Shown: positions 17,729 through 26,133 of the stretch, piece by piece
How positions within the stretch are numbered: the first letter of the stretch is position 1
Layout: each line of letters opens with the position of its first letter
Virus record (IMG/VR): IMGVR_UViG_3300035698_005119
Coordinates: 1 to 34,681 of that record
Origin: a virus
DNA length: 34,681 bases
Direction: 5' to 3' (one strand)
Notes under the pieces: model-generated
The model's database searches: none
What the model was told of the DNA's origin: nothing
The model's input: the letters and a program-made list of their open reading frames with translations, nothing else
Made by a program: the position numbers and the translations under genes

Positions 17729-18322
17729 CTATTTTGTGACAACTTCTACATTTTTTGGTGTTTTAAATTTAACATTGTCGTGCTTATGGTGAAGTACAAA
17801 TTGTGTATCTGAAAACTCATTAAAGATTCCGTCCCAGATAGGTCGCCAGTTGTTAATCAATCTCATGTTGTTTGTATCACCGCGATCAGAGTTAAGATAG
17901 AAGTCAGTGCAGCTTCTTAGATTAAAGTCAAAAATTGAATCAAAACCATACATATGAATTTCTGTTCCTTTCAACTTATTTGCCGAATAATGAACTGCCA
18001 TATGACCACAATTAAAGTCGGTGTAATTGTTAACATAGTCAGGTTTATCTAGATAAAATTCTTTGATCTGACCGGCCCAGGGTAATCTCATAGCAGGATT
18101 CATTTCAAGATATTTGTGAGGTCTAAATCCTAGAATCCACTCCCCAGGCACCTGAACACTCCCCTCATGCATGGCTCTCATCATTTTGAAGTCGACCATA
18201 CAAGTTCCATACACTCCTTCTACGGCGAATGGTGGAAGATTACAAGTGATCTTTAAACCTTTAGATGGTTTGTAGAGACCTGCGTTGTCACCATTACCCA
18301 CAACATGAACCACTCTAGACAT
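17729..18322 (-). CDS. Sialyltransferase-like (GT-B/GT42-type) protein
   Basis: A 197-residue protein beginning MSRVVHVVGNGDNAGLYKPS. The VVGNGDNAG loop, LKITCNLPPF and CGHMAVHYSA...EIHMYGFDS resemble the Rossmann core of sialyltransferase-type and related phage proteins (GNGPS and YG-D motifs). Donor and acceptor are unknown. It ends the cassette 17729-22365 and overlaps the upstream glycosyltransferase by 8 bp. Assignment is by motif pattern only; a non-catalytic relative is possible. Confidence 0.5.
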   Translation of the reverse strand: MSRVVHVVGNGDNAGLYKPSKGLKITCNLPPFAVEGVYGTCMVDFKMMRAMHEGSVQVPGEWILGFRPHKYLEMNPAMRLPWAGQIKEFYLDKPDYVNNYTDFNCGHMAVHYSANKLKGTEIHMYGFDSIFDFNLRSCTDFYLNSDRGDTNNMRLINNWRPIWDGIFNEFSDTQFVLHHKHDNVKFKTPKNVEVVTK

Positions 18323-18947
18323 TCATCAATTCCTTAATTTTATATTTACCTTTATAGCCTGTCCAGTGCATTACCTTAACATCTTTAGGAACGTTGTCGT
18401 CCATAATATCAAGACGAAGAGTATTATACTGCTGTGGCAAATCAGTAATATGTATAAGTCTTTTCATGCCTTCTTTTATCATATGATGTAGAACCTGTTG
18501 GTCGCCATCCTTTGGATATAAGGCAACTTCTGAAGCCCAGTCATACATAATAGCCGGAACATCCTGAAAGGCAACAACACCTGTATTATGCCATTTCTCC
18601 ATATACCGCTTGCTCCATGGATTATCAATGCCAAGAGCTAGTTTGTTTGGTTCAATATAATTAAAGATATCTGTAATATCACACCTAACTTCACAGTCAG
18701 TATCAAGCCAGCAAATCTGGTCAGCAAAATTAGACGCTGTTATCATGGCCTTAGGTTTTTTAAACCAACCAACGTCTTGTGTTCGAACACTTTTACGAAT
18801 TTCTGCATATGCCGATGTTTCCATACCAAAGTCCATGATCATGAGTTCTTCGTTAGGCATATGCTTTCTAAAGTTATCAACAAACCACGGAAGCATCCAT
18901 TCTGTTGAAGAATCACAACCTGTAATGAATAATCTAGATAATGTCAT
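18315..18947 (-). CDS. GT-A-type glycosyltransferase (210 aa)
   Basis: WLDTDCEV near residue 80 is a DxD motif for metal and nucleotide-sugar binding, and the surrounding pattern (nucleotide-binding start LSRLFITGCDSS, VMHWTGYKGKYKI near the end) suits a GT-A fold. The chosen ATG overlaps the upstream gene by 14 bp; an ATG four codons earlier is possible. Sugar and acceptor unknown. Member of the coupled cassette. Confidence 0.65.
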   Translation of the reverse strand: MTLSRLFITGCDSSTEWMLPWFVDNFRKHMPNEELMIMDFGMETSAYAEIRKSVRTQDVGWFKKPKAMITASNFADQICWLDTDCEVRCDITDIFNYIEPNKLALGIDNPWSKRYMEKWHNTGVVAFQDVPAIMYDWASEVALYPKDGDQQVLHHMIKEGMKRLIHITDLPQQYNTLRLDIMDDNVPKDVKVMHWTGYKGKYKIKELMNV

Positions 18948-19578
18948 ATGTTTCGCCATAATTATGTTTCGCCAAGCAGCCAGCTTGTTTCTGAATTGTC
19001 GTGAAGCTATCTCTTGCTTCTATTGGCCAAGGGTAATATTCTTGTAACGTAGGAAAGTTCTGTAAACTAAGGAACACATCAGTAGGAGCAGCATGGCTCT
19101 TCGCTTTATCTATAAGAATCTTTGCGCCCCGTGGTGTGATCATATAACCATGAGCGCCTGGAAAGTATCTCTTAGATGTAAGCGGATTCACGCCAAGTTG
19201 CATTGGCGTTTGAGCTTTACCGTAACTAGGCTTACCGAGATTCATAACGTCTCTAAATTGCTTGAATACTGGAATATGATCAACAATAACCGCATCATGC
19301 TCAAGTATGAGAAACGTTTCATTTGTAAGAAGGCATTCGTCCCACAGAGCGTAATGAGAAAGAAATGCCGATAAACAGTTTTCGTATCGTGAATAGACTT
19401 CCTTGAATCCTTCAGTAGGAATATTAAACTTTTCTGCAAGCGCAATCGGATTTGCCTTGGGTGTAACAGCTTTAGATTTTTCGATATCAATGCCAAACTT
19501 GGCGCCTGATCTAATACATCTATCAGCAACCTGAACCGAGCGTTCGTTATCTACCATTGTAATTACATATGATTTCAT
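18934..19578 (-). CDS. Glycosyltransferase family 25-like (214 aa)
   Basis: The GT25 pattern is clear: CLSAFLSHYALWDECL near residue 70, FLILEHDAVI near 90 (acidic metal-binding motif) and PGAHGYMITPRGAKIL near 140. GT25 enzymes add sugars, often galactose, to LPS. ATGA-type overlap with the upstream paralogue. A second GT25-like gene lies next to it, so two successive sugar additions are possible. Confidence 0.75.
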   Translation of the reverse strand: MKSYVITMVDNERSVQVADRCIRSGAKFGIDIEKSKAVTPKANPIALAEKFNIPTEGFKEVYSRYENCLSAFLSHYALWDECLLTNETFLILEHDAVIVDHIPVFKQFRDVMNLGKPSYGKAQTPMQLGVNPLTSKRYFPGAHGYMITPRGAKILIDKAKSHAAPTDVFLSLQNFPTLQEYYPWPIEARDSFTTIQKQAGCLAKHNYGETYDII

Positions 19579-20270
19579 AATGATGTTGTTGAGGGAAGTC
19601 CCTGCACCTCTGTATAGAATGTTTTTGTGACACCGAGATTTGGCATAAGTTGCTTACACATAATAGCATCATTTGGCCACAGACCGAATTGTGACACTAG
19701 AAGTTTAAGGTGTTTTGCTGCATCTGGTTTGATTATATATGCCGAGTTTCCAGCGATCCCCTGTGGAACTCTTTCCTCATCAACGGTTGGAACCGGTTGA
19801 ATATCCGGACCAATTGGATTAATGCTATCGTGGAAATTCTTTGATCTACGTGTTGCACCACGTGGATGATTGATGCCAATAATATTATATGCGCTCGGTC
19901 CAGCAATCTTAGTATGAAGTTGTTCAATGAAAAGTGCATCGTGTTCAAGTATCAGAAATGGCTCGTCGCCCTTAGAGCATTGATCCCATAGCTCGTAATG
20001 ACTTAATGCGCAAGCAATACGAGCAGACTTGTTCTTAGTTGGATACGGAGACTTGAGTAATCCAGATGCAATATCAAGCTCTTTTCTATCCCAAGGATAG
20101 TTCCAGGTCAGCTTATGTTCAATCATTTTCCGACCAACAATATCTGGAGTTACCGCATTAAATCTTTCAATATCAAATTTATTAAAAACCCTATCAGAAC
20201 TTTTCTGTAGAGTTTGAAATCCCCTTTCTGAGATAGGATTGTTCTTTACTACGATTCCAAGCGCTTTCAT
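19575..20270 (-). CDS. Glycosyltransferase family 25-like (231 aa)
   Basis: Pattern CALSHYELWDQC near residue 88, FLILEHDALF near 105 and IAGNSAYIIKPDAAKHL near 170 match GT25. N-terminus MKALGIVVKNNPISERGF. ATGA-coupled to the methyltransferase upstream and to the next GT25 downstream. Substrate unknown; the HD-containing variant of the acidic motif occurs in both copies. Confidence 0.75.
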   Translation of the reverse strand: MKALGIVVKNNPISERGFQTLQKSSDRVFNKFDIERFNAVTPDIVGRKMIEHKLTWNYPWDRKELDIASGLLKSPYPTKNKSARIACALSHYELWDQCSKGDEPFLILEHDALFIEQLHTKIAGPSAYNIIGINHPRGATRRSKNFHDSINPIGPDIQPVPTVDEERVPQGIAGNSAYIIKPDAAKHLKLLVSQFGLWPNDAIMCKQLMPNLGVTKTFYTEVQGLPSTTSL

Positions 20271-20899
20271 TTTGTCACCATAAGAATGGCGCTATCCCCA
20301 ATAAATTTACCATTTGATTTTTTTCTCGTGTCATATAACGTAGTATCATACGCAATAAGCTCATTCAAAAAGTCTGCGTATGCAAGACGATTATATTTAG
20401 TAGTGTCTTTCAAAAGCCAGGGGTCAGCTAGTTGCTTATCTGTCATAATATCAAATGGCCAAACGTCCTCGACAAAATACTTTCCATCATCTTTTAGAAA
20501 TGGTACAGTGTGACGGAATGTGAGTCTGTTTGCCTCTGGCCAGTGGGCACCGTCATCAATGATAATATCAAATTTAACTCCTGGCCAAGCATTCTCAATA
20601 AGGGCAGTAATATTCGGATCCAGCGAATCCGCTTTAAGATGCTCTACACGTTCCTCATTAAGAATCGGAATTTCATGCGCCCGTTTGCGAATAAAAATAT
20701 CTAGACCGTAAATTGTAGCATTAGGAAAATATTCATGCAGCGCAGCCGTGCTTGCGCCCTTGAACACACCAATCTCAAGAATGTTAATATGTCTGTATCT
20801 AACCGTCTCAAAGTGCGGTTCATATACCTCATTATAAAAGTGTTTAACAGAACCTTTATCAGTCTCATGTTTATCAAAAATCTTTAACAGATCACTCAT
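20267..20899 (-). CDS. SAM-dependent methyltransferase (210 aa)
   Basis: LEIGVFKGAS at 41-50 is the SAM-binding glycine loop, IYGLDI near 63 the ribose-binding acid, and FDIIIDDGAHW near 112 the post-motif with the acidic metal or catalytic site. This is the class I fold of the CmcI/MycE-like group, which O-methylates sugars or natural products. Its place between glycosyltransferases and a sulfotransferase suggests sugar O-methylation. Confidence 0.75.
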   Translation of the reverse strand: MSDLLKIFDKHETDKGSVKHFYNEVYEPHFETVRYRHINILEIGVFKGASTAALHEYFPNATIYGLDIFIRKRAHEIPILNEERVEHLKADSLDPNITALIENAWPGVKFDIIIDDGAHWPEANRLTFRHTVPFLKDDGKYFVEDVWPFDIMTDKQLADPWLLKDTTKYNRLAYADFLNELIAYDTTLYDTRKKSNGKFIGDSAILMVTK

Positions 20900-21584
20900 T
20901 TTCTAGTCTCCAGATGTTTTTTGTAGGACCGCCATCAAAGTCGTATCCAAACATATCTATGTCAGCTTTATACCAGTCAGCGATAATCTTAATTGTCTCT
21001 GGAGTGTAAAGGTCCATATATGATCCTTTGTTTAATGCCGTGACATTACGTGCCTGACTCATTTCTTTCAAACCAAAATAATCACAGACATCTTGATTAT
21101 AGTTCTCGAATGAAAGAACATCACACTTTAAATTACCTTCAGTGTCTGTCATATGGTCTAAGGCTGGATACCATCCACGAACGGCTCTATGCCACATGTA
21201 AGGCATATTACCCCATTTATGTCGCTCTTCAAGAAATGCCTCGAATGAGCTAACATCTGCATAGGACTTATCAACCTTACGTTCTACTTCAATTACCTTC
21301 TTTGCAAAGAAATACCGAGAGACAACACGATCCCAGGGATTTCTGATGATAGCAAATGCGTCTACACTTGATTGAATGTCTTGCGATAGGTCTTGATATC
21401 TTGCATGTTCGTTACCATGATGATCATTATTAGCTTTCATAATACGATGCAGCTCTTGCGTGTATGTTTTACTAATATGATATTGCTCACTAGCAACAAT
21501 AATTTTGCTACTTAGTAGTGGGGATTTACGAATTGTCATTCCACCATTTTTAGGAATGTGAATGAATAGTTTTTTAGTTAACAT
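20892..21584 (-). CDS. PAPS-dependent sulfotransferase (230 aa)
   Basis: FIHIPKNGGMTIRKS at about residues 7-21 is the 5'-phosphosulfate-binding loop and AIIRNPWDRVVSRYFF at about 78-93 is the 3'-phosphate-binding motif of carbohydrate sulfotransferases (sulfotransferase family 2 type). The acceptor would be a sugar. PAPS must come from the host. Start has an 8-bp overlap with the methyltransferase and the gene overlaps the next by 11 bp. Sulfotransferases are uncommon in phage genomes. Confidence 0.8.
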   Translation of the reverse strand: MLTKKLFIHIPKNGGMTIRKSPLLSSKIIVASEQYHISKTYTQELHRIMKANNDHHGNEHARYQDLSQDIQSSVDAFAIIRNPWDRVVSRYFFAKKVIEVERKVDKSYADVSSFEAFLEERHKWGNMPYMWHRAVRGWYPALDHMTDTEGNLKCDVLSFENYNQDVCDYFGLKEMSQARNVTALNKGSYMDLYTPETIKIIADWYKADIDMFGYDFDGGPTKNIWRLENE

Positions 21585-22365
21585 GTTTCATAAGCTCCTC
21601 TACATTTTCACCGTGCTTTGGCAATTTATCTTTTAGAAAGAAATGCACAAAGTGTGCCCTTTTGACTGAGTAATCATCTATTGCTTTATAAAGCGCATTC
21701 CACTTCCAGTCTAAGGCTTTGCACCTCATACCAGATTCTTTGACAAACGTGTTAAGTAGCGTTTGATCCGTTGACCATTTCCATGGGCCTTGTCCATCAA
21801 TAAATGGCTTGAACTCAGGGCGACGTAGAAACTGCATAGGTGTCTGCCCATTCAAATACTCAGAGAATGATTTATTCATTACCATCATTCCCATGTTATA
21901 AAAATCAGCGCCAGTCTGAGGATGCCAATTAAACAACTGCTTAAGTGGATTCATGCCATATTGCATATTCGAGTAGTTCTTAATCTTGCTGGCATATTGT
22001 GCCGTGATTGGCATACTCCGCTCAATCACAGCGCCAAAGTCAAAACCGATAGGAAGATCATCAAAGATAATAGGAGCACCAGTGCGAATATAAATATCAG
22101 CATCAATAATAGCAATTTGGTCGTATTCTTTAAAATACGCAAACGCATTTTCCTTTTCATAAATTGGAAGAAACCCCCCATGCTTTTCATATGATTCTTT
22201 ACTGCGATTTGTCGTAAATGGATCTGGCGCAATCATAAGGGTTGGTGTTCTTTGAACAATATGATCTGCACCAATCCGCTTTGCATATGCAGCAACAGAA
22301 TCAGTGCAGTGGTCATACAGCTTGGATTTTTTACCTAGATATACCTGATAAATTAACCTTTTCAT
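21574..22365 (-). CDS. Glycosyltransferase, GT8-like (263 aa)
   Basis: IAIIDADIYIRTG near residue 84-96 holds the DxD motif; TGADFYNMGMMVMNKSF and DQTLLN near 205 are typical of GT8-type retaining enzymes. The C-terminal HFVHFFLKDKLPK resembles the conserved His region before the active site. It is the first enzyme of the cassette and overlaps the sulfotransferase by 11 bp. Donor sugar unknown. Confidence 0.75.
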   Translation of the reverse strand: MKRLIYQVYLGKKSKLYDHCTDSVAAYAKRIGADHIVQRTPTLMIAPDPFTTNRSKESYEKHGGFLPIYEKENAFAYFKEYDQIAIIDADIYIRTGAPIIFDDLPIGFDFGAVIERSMPITAQYASKIKNYSNMQYGMNPLKQLFNWHPQTGADFYNMGMMVMNKSFSEYLNGQTPMQFLRRPEFKPFIDGQGPWKWSTDQTLLNTFVKESGMRCKALDWKWNALYKAIDDYSVKRAHFVHFFLKDKLPKHGENVEELMKHVN

Positions 22366-22553
22366 TTAGAGTAATCCACAATGCGTTCAGCGATTTCCAT
22401 TGCTTCTTTCCAACCGGATTTAAATCGGTTGCTTTTATAGCTATATGAAATAAACGATTCCAGACCACTGATGCTACTATCAATATCTGTATTAAGATTG
22501 CGAGCAATGTTTTCCCACTCACTGCGAAGATTAAGAATTTCAAATACACTCAT
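22362..22553 (-). CDS. Hypothetical protein (63 aa)
   Basis: A 63-residue helical protein beginning MSVFEILNLRSEWENIARNL. CTGGAGAATAAA precedes the chosen ATG, which follows the stop of the HAD gene by one base. ATGA-coupled to the GT8-like gene. No family recognised. Confidence 0.6.
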   Translation of the reverse strand: MSVFEILNLRSEWENIARNLNTDIDSSISGLESFISYSYKSNRFKSGWKEAMEIAERIVDYSK

Positions 22554-22554
22554 T

Positions 22555-23127
22555 TTATTCTCCAGTAGCATAATTGTAAACATCTTTCCAGTTTCTCATT
22601 AATGGAACGTTGTCATAATTCATATTGTGAGAGTGTTCAATTAGAATTGAGTCCAATCCAAGGTCGAGGCCAAGTTCAGCATTTTCAATCTTGTCTTCAA
22701 TCCAAATATCACCTGAGTCTTGATATGGAGCAAGAGCTTCGTCTTTATCTGCTCCAGTATCACAATACGTGAACTTTTCAAATACGCCAGCACCAAAGAG
22801 TTTAATCAAATTTTGCTCACGAAGGCTTTGCGCGTTGCGATCAAGAGACAATGAGGTAATCACGTGAAACACATACCCATGTTTTTCGTGAAGTTTGCGC
22901 ACGTAATGAATAGAGTCGCGAAGTGGGGGAAGGAACCCAATAGCGGCAGACTCATTAAACATCTTTATAAAGGAAGTTTTTTTCTTTTTAGTAAGTCCAT
23001 AACGATCGCCCATGTCATAGGTATTCACAATATCAGCGCGTTCCTTATAACCATGACTTTGCATCCATACGTTAAATGCGTATTCCCAGTTTAGAAGAAC
23101 TCCGTCAACATCAGTCAAAATTCTCAT
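22555..23127 (-). CDS. HAD-family 5'(3')-deoxyribonucleotidase-like (190 aa)
   Basis: The chosen start gives MRILTDVDGVLLNWEYAF, with the HAD motif I DVDGV. FHVITSLS near 95 is the Thr/Ser motif and IWIEDKIENAELGLDLG near 140 the C-terminal acidic motif. A small helical cap fits the dNT-type nucleotidases that remove 5' phosphates from dNMPs, or related sugar phosphatases. TGGAGAATATA precedes the chosen ATG; an ATG four codons earlier lacks an RBS. Confidence 0.75.
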   Translation of the reverse strand: MRILTDVDGVLLNWEYAFNVWMQSHGYKERADIVNTYDMGDRYGLTKKKKTSFIKMFNESAAIGFLPPLRDSIHYVRKLHEKHGYVFHVITSLSLDRNAQSLREQNLIKLFGAGVFEKFTYCDTGADKDEALAPYQDSGDIWIEDKIENAELGLDLGLDSILIEHSHNMNYDNVPLMRNWKDVYNYATGE

Positions 23128-23156
23128 TATATTCTCCATTTCATTGTATAATTCAT

Positions 23157-23183
23157 AGTATACTAAAAGTTCTTGTTTGTAAA
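23157..23183 (-). promoter_or_regulatory. Weak sigma70-type promoter
   Basis: TTTACA and TATACT are both good but the spacer is only 15 bp. If active it would drive the HAD gene and the glycan cassette. Confidence 0.35.
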
Positions 23184-23438
23184 CCCCTTACCATACTTTC
23201 TTACATTTTTTCCAGTGTACCAATACAGCCAACTGTGTAAACAATGGTCTGCATCCCAGAATACTAGAAAGTCAATAATCCAAACGATATGGGGTTTATT
23301 AGCTTTTTTCCAAGCGTAGTTCCTAGCAGAAAAAGTCTGATTGCTTTCACCTAACATTATAACATTAATAAGAACTGATAGTGCAATTGCTATTCTGTTG
23401 ATATATTGAGCAATAATTTTTAATGGTTTACGAAACAT
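23163..23438 (-). CDS. Small membrane protein of phage type (91 aa)
   Basis: A hydrophobic segment at about residues 10-30, then NQTFSARNYAWKK and DADHCLHSWLYWY, blocks I recall in a small membrane protein of phages near PhoH-like genes. Two membrane-near segments predict an inner-membrane or peripheral location. TAATG-coupled to the 55-aa gene upstream. Function unknown. Confidence 0.65.
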   Translation of the reverse strand: MFRKPLKIIAQYINRIAIALSVLINVIMLGESNQTFSARNYAWKKANKPHIVWIIDFLVFWDADHCLHSWLYWYTGKNVRKYGKGFTNKNF

Positions 23439-23605
23439 TATGCATTTTCTTCCACATCAACTGATTCAGAGATATTCTTTAAATCATTTCTTGTTAAAAA
23501 TTTATCATGGTCAACATTTTTAATTCTAATGTCTTTGTCAATTGATTTTGCTTTATGTCTGCCGTATTTTCTATTACGTGGATCAAAGCGCTTATATTTA
23601 GCCAT
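23438..23605 (-). CDS. Basic short protein (55 aa)
   Basis: A 55-residue protein beginning MAKYKRFDPRNRKYGRHKAK, very basic at the N-terminus and acidic at the end. TAATG overlaps on both sides. It may bind nucleic acid; no family is recognised. Confidence 0.6.
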   Translation of the reverse strand: MAKYKRFDPRNRKYGRHKAKSIDKDIRIKNVDHDKFLTRNDLKNISESVDVEENA

Positions 23606-24309
23606 TACTTAATTCCTAGCATCTCTTTCGTCATAATGTAATCACGAACAAAGTCAGAACGAACGATGTCTTTCCATGTGAATTCAGTCACTTCAAAGGT
23701 TGCCATATCCTCAACAATACGCATAAAGTTTAGAATGCCATTTTTCTCATCAGTCTTTTCAAAGTCGGACTGGTAATAATCTCCAACAAGAATGATTCGA
23801 CAGTTGTTTCCAACCCGGGTTGCTACGGTGTCAAGTTCATGGAAGTTAAGATTCTGCATCTCGTCAACCAAAATAATAGCATTATGATATGACGTTCCTC
23901 TAAGGAATGATGTAGGTTCAAACACCACTCGTTTATTAGCCTCAAGCTTAGACCAAGCTTCTTTGTTATTAAAAATTTCACCGAATAGTTGCTGATAAGG
24001 CTTTTTGTATGGATCAAGTTTTTCTTCCATGCCAGGAAGGAATCCAATATCACGTGTTGGAACAATTGAACGAACAATAACGAGTTGCTCATATGGCGTT
24101 TCTTTATCAAGTATTTGTTCCATAGCAAAATGGATACCCATAAAGGTTTTGCCTGTTCCTGCTGATCCAGCTAAGACCAAATGATTAGAGTCTTTTTCCC
24201 AATCGTCTTTTGCCTTTTGTTGATTATTAGTCAACGCTTCAAACGGTTTGATATGCTCTAAACGAATAGCATTAGATGAGTATGATCTAGATGTTGATTG
24301 TGTTGCCAC
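23605..24309 (-). CDS. phoH: PhoH-like P-loop ATPase
   Basis: Walker A GSAGTGKT near residue 50 and Walker B ILVDEMQN near 148 with the PhoH blocks (RSIVPTRDIGFLPG, DYYQSDF) identify PhoH, an ATPase with RNA/DNA-related roles common in T4-like marine phages. Start choice is uncertain: GTG at 24309 has AAGGG eight bases upstream, while an ATG at 24354 (249 aa) has none but overlaps a TGA as TGATG. TAATG-coupled to the next gene. Confidence 0.88.
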   Translation of the reverse strand: MATQSTSRSYSSNAIRLEHIKPFEALTNNQQKAKDDWEKDSNHLVLAGSAGTGKTFMGIHFAMEQILDKETPYEQLVIVRSIVPTRDIGFLPGMEEKLDPYKKPYQQLFGEIFNNKEAWSKLEANKRVVFEPTSFLRGTSYHNAIILVDEMQNLNFHELDTVATRVGNNCRIILVGDYYQSDFEKTDEKNGILNFMRIVEDMATFEVTEFTWKDIVRSDFVRDYIMTKEMLGIK

Positions 24310-24523
24310 GGCCTGAGCCCTTTTTAATTTGTTTCTGCATATCTTTGAATCCATCAGGAACTTTTAGATCGCGGTTTCCTGACACGCTGCTTACTATCTT
24401 TGGTGTTGCTAACACTTGCTTTAGGTTTTGATTTTCTTCGAGATTTTTTTGGAGGTCCGTCCAGCTGCAGGTCACGTCCCACCGCTCCATCGTCTCTTTG
24501 TTTTCTATTGTGTATACGGGCAT
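24287..24523 (-). CDS. Conserved small phage protein (78 aa)
   Basis: A 78-residue protein beginning MPVYTIENKETMERWDVTCS. The SWTDLQKNLEENQNLKQVL and DGFKDMQKQIKK blocks match a family of small phage proteins I recall with a FmdB-like start but no Zn Cys. GGAAAG lies seven bases before the ATG. It overlaps the upstream gene by 170 bp and PhoH by 22 or 68 bp, depending on PhoH start. Confidence 0.75.
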   Translation of the reverse strand: MPVYTIENKETMERWDVTCSWTDLQKNLEENQNLKQVLATPKIVSSVSGNRDLKVPDGFKDMQKQIKKGSGRGNTINI

Positions 24524-24794
24524 ATAGTGCTTTCCAACTTAACCAATTATTTTCAATGTCGTATCGATGCATTGTATTCCATTGTTTAGATAAGCTGGAA
24601 TACAATTGTATATATGTACGATTGCCATACTCACTTTCAACCAAGCGTAGGCAGGTTCCATTTTCACCAAAAGTAAGTTCATCAATGGTCTTATATTTTA
24701 TATCACCAAATATACCTGCTTTCTGACGGTCAATAGGCGCTTGTTTAGGAACTCTTTTTTTTCTAGTAGCGGTAGGTTTCTTCTTTGTTGTCAT
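24354..24794 (-). CDS. Hypothetical protein (146 aa), C-terminal half doubtful
   Basis: The N-terminal 90 residues (ends NNWLSWKALYARIHN) look like a real protein. The C-terminal half (KKSRRKSKPKASVSNTK) is read out of frame with the real 24287-24523 gene and is Lys/Ser-rich as such readings are. Either the overlap is real or a lost G near 24535 shifted it; a restored frame would stop about 20 bp into the next gene. AGGAATAAAAA precedes the ATG. Confidence 0.55.
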   Translation of the reverse strand: MTTKKKPTATRKKRVPKQAPIDRQKAGIFGDIKYKTIDELTFGENGTCLRLVESEYGNRTYIQLYSSLSKQWNTMHRYDIENNWLSWKALYARIHNRKQRDDGAVGRDLQLDGPPKKSRRKSKPKASVSNTKDSKQRVRKPRSKSS

Positions 24795-24826
24795 TTTTTA
24801 TTCCTGGTAATATATGCGCATATGAA

Positions 24827-25420
24827 TCATTTTACACATGCACCGATTCTTCCATTATATTCGGGTGAAACAATCCACTCATAACCAAGCGAGGTTAAGT
24901 CCTCATTGCCACCAAAGTCTGGTATGAATTCACTTATTCCACTCTCAAAATCTGGATTACCTCTCAGATGAATTTCAATAACACGATTACCAATATATTC
25001 AATATTGATTGTCTCATAGCTATCAATAAGATAATCAATACATTCTGGCATAGGCATCTCGTCTGTTACCTTAAACCATTTTTTCCATTTAGTCAGGTCA
25101 TTAACTGATTTAAGAACACCTTCAACAGCGAATGATTGCTTTTTGTTTACATAGTCAACACTTAGGTGCCGGCCTTCAAACCATTCACACCAAAAATATC
25201 CTAATGGAAAATGCATTGTCTCTATGTCAATCCAGACCTTCTCAGCGCCTTTACCCAGACCAATCATGTTAACACACGGACGAACAATATACCAATCTGG
25301 CTTAGGAACATCCATTCCAACAGGACCACATACATATCCTAAGCGTCTAGATAGAATGAGTTTATCAAGAACCCATAAATCCTCTGGCCTTGTCACTGAC
25401 CATACTTCATCTTCCGTCAT
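24827..25420 (-). CDS. Conserved phage protein of unknown function (197 aa)
   Basis: A 197-residue protein beginning MTEDEVWSVTRPEDLWVLDK. LDKLILSRRLGYVCGPVGMD, YIVRPCVNMIGLGKGAEK and FWCEWFEGRHLSVDY are blocks I recall from T4-like marine phages. The IVRP and glycine-rich piece recalls an ATP-grasp nucleotide-binding pattern, but I do not assign a function. TAATG-coupled to the DenV-like gene. Confidence 0.75.
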   Translation of the reverse strand: MTEDEVWSVTRPEDLWVLDKLILSRRLGYVCGPVGMDVPKPDWYIVRPCVNMIGLGKGAEKVWIDIETMHFPLGYFWCEWFEGRHLSVDYVNKKQSFAVEGVLKSVNDLTKWKKWFKVTDEMPMPECIDYLIDSYETINIEYIGNRVIEIHLRGNPDFESGISEFIPDFGGNEDLTSLGYEWIVSPEYNGRIGACVK

Positions 25421-25971
25421 TATGCTACCTTAAACCATTGTGGGATATCACGCTTTGACCATGTCATGGAAAATCGTTCTTGCTTTGTTTGATAGAATGC
25501 ACGATACGAACCAACAGGATCATTATTATCTATACAGTCAGGCGCTGCACCCATAGCAAGGCGAAATGGTGTTTGGCCAACATCTGGAATATTGGTAGGA
25601 ACCTCTTTAAGGATAGTACCAAGATCGTTGAATGACTTATGTGTTTTGCCATAGCGATAAGTATATTCATCATGGAGTGCAACAAAATGATCGTAATGCC
25701 ATTTGTAATTAGTAGCAGATTCCATGGTCCAGACAGTACATGGATGGCCGACATGAACAGCCTTATATATAGTATTGTCATGACGATCAAGCGACCAATG
25801 CTTTACCATAGTTTTACCTGACTTAGAAGCAATCTTAGTAAGAGTACCATCAAGAACACGATGAGCAGTAGAAAGCATCTGTGCTGACTCAAGAATCATT
25901 TTAACTACGTGTTTGTCGCACTGTAGCTGTGCTGACTGAATAGGACATGTATCGAGTATAAAGATATTCAT
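25420..25971 (-). CDS. Pyrimidine dimer glycosylase/DenV-related protein
   Basis: A 183-residue protein. CDKHVVKMILESAQMLSTAH near residue 17 and IPQWF at the end are blocks of a phage family annotated in databases as pyrimidine-dimer DNA glycosylase (DenV-like); I know the family by memory only. NHP- and SxTNY-type motifs (HVGHPCTVW, SATNYKW) fit. If active it would cut DNA at UV photoproducts. TAATG-coupled to the next gene. Confidence 0.65.
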   Translation of the reverse strand: MNIFILDTCPIQSAQLQCDKHVVKMILESAQMLSTAHRVLDGTLTKIASKSGKTMVKHWSLDRHDNTIYKAVHVGHPCTVWTMESATNYKWHYDHFVALHDEYTYRYGKTHKSFNDLGTILKEVPTNIPDVGQTPFRLAMGAAPDCIDNNDPVGSYRAFYQTKQERFSMTWSKRDIPQWFKVA

Positions 25972-26003
25972 TGTAGACTCCTGTAAATATTATAGACATA
26001 TTA

Positions 26004-26081
26004 CTATAAGAACCATAGACATGTACATAGTAATAATAGAATAAATCCAACTGGCATTAGTGGTATACTACCCCCAACCAT
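26004..26081 (-). CDS. Tiny hydrophobic peptide (25 aa)
   Basis: A 25-codon ORF with VGFILLLLCTCLWFL as a single membrane span. AGAGG lies before the ATG and a strong promoter at 26094-26122 is just upstream. Size and context fit a real phage membrane mini-protein. Confidence 0.5.
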   Translation of the reverse strand: MVGGSIPLMPVGFILLLLCTCLWFL

Positions 26082-26093
26082 AAAGCCTCTTTT

Positions 26094-26122
26094 ATTATAC
26101 CATCGGTGCAACAATCTGTACA
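26094..26122 (-). promoter_or_regulatory. Sigma70-type promoter, strong
   Basis: TGTACA, 17 bp, TATAAT with TGG extended -10. Likely drives genes from 26081 down to PhoH. Confidence 0.85.
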
Positions 26123-26133
26123 TATGTATAATG

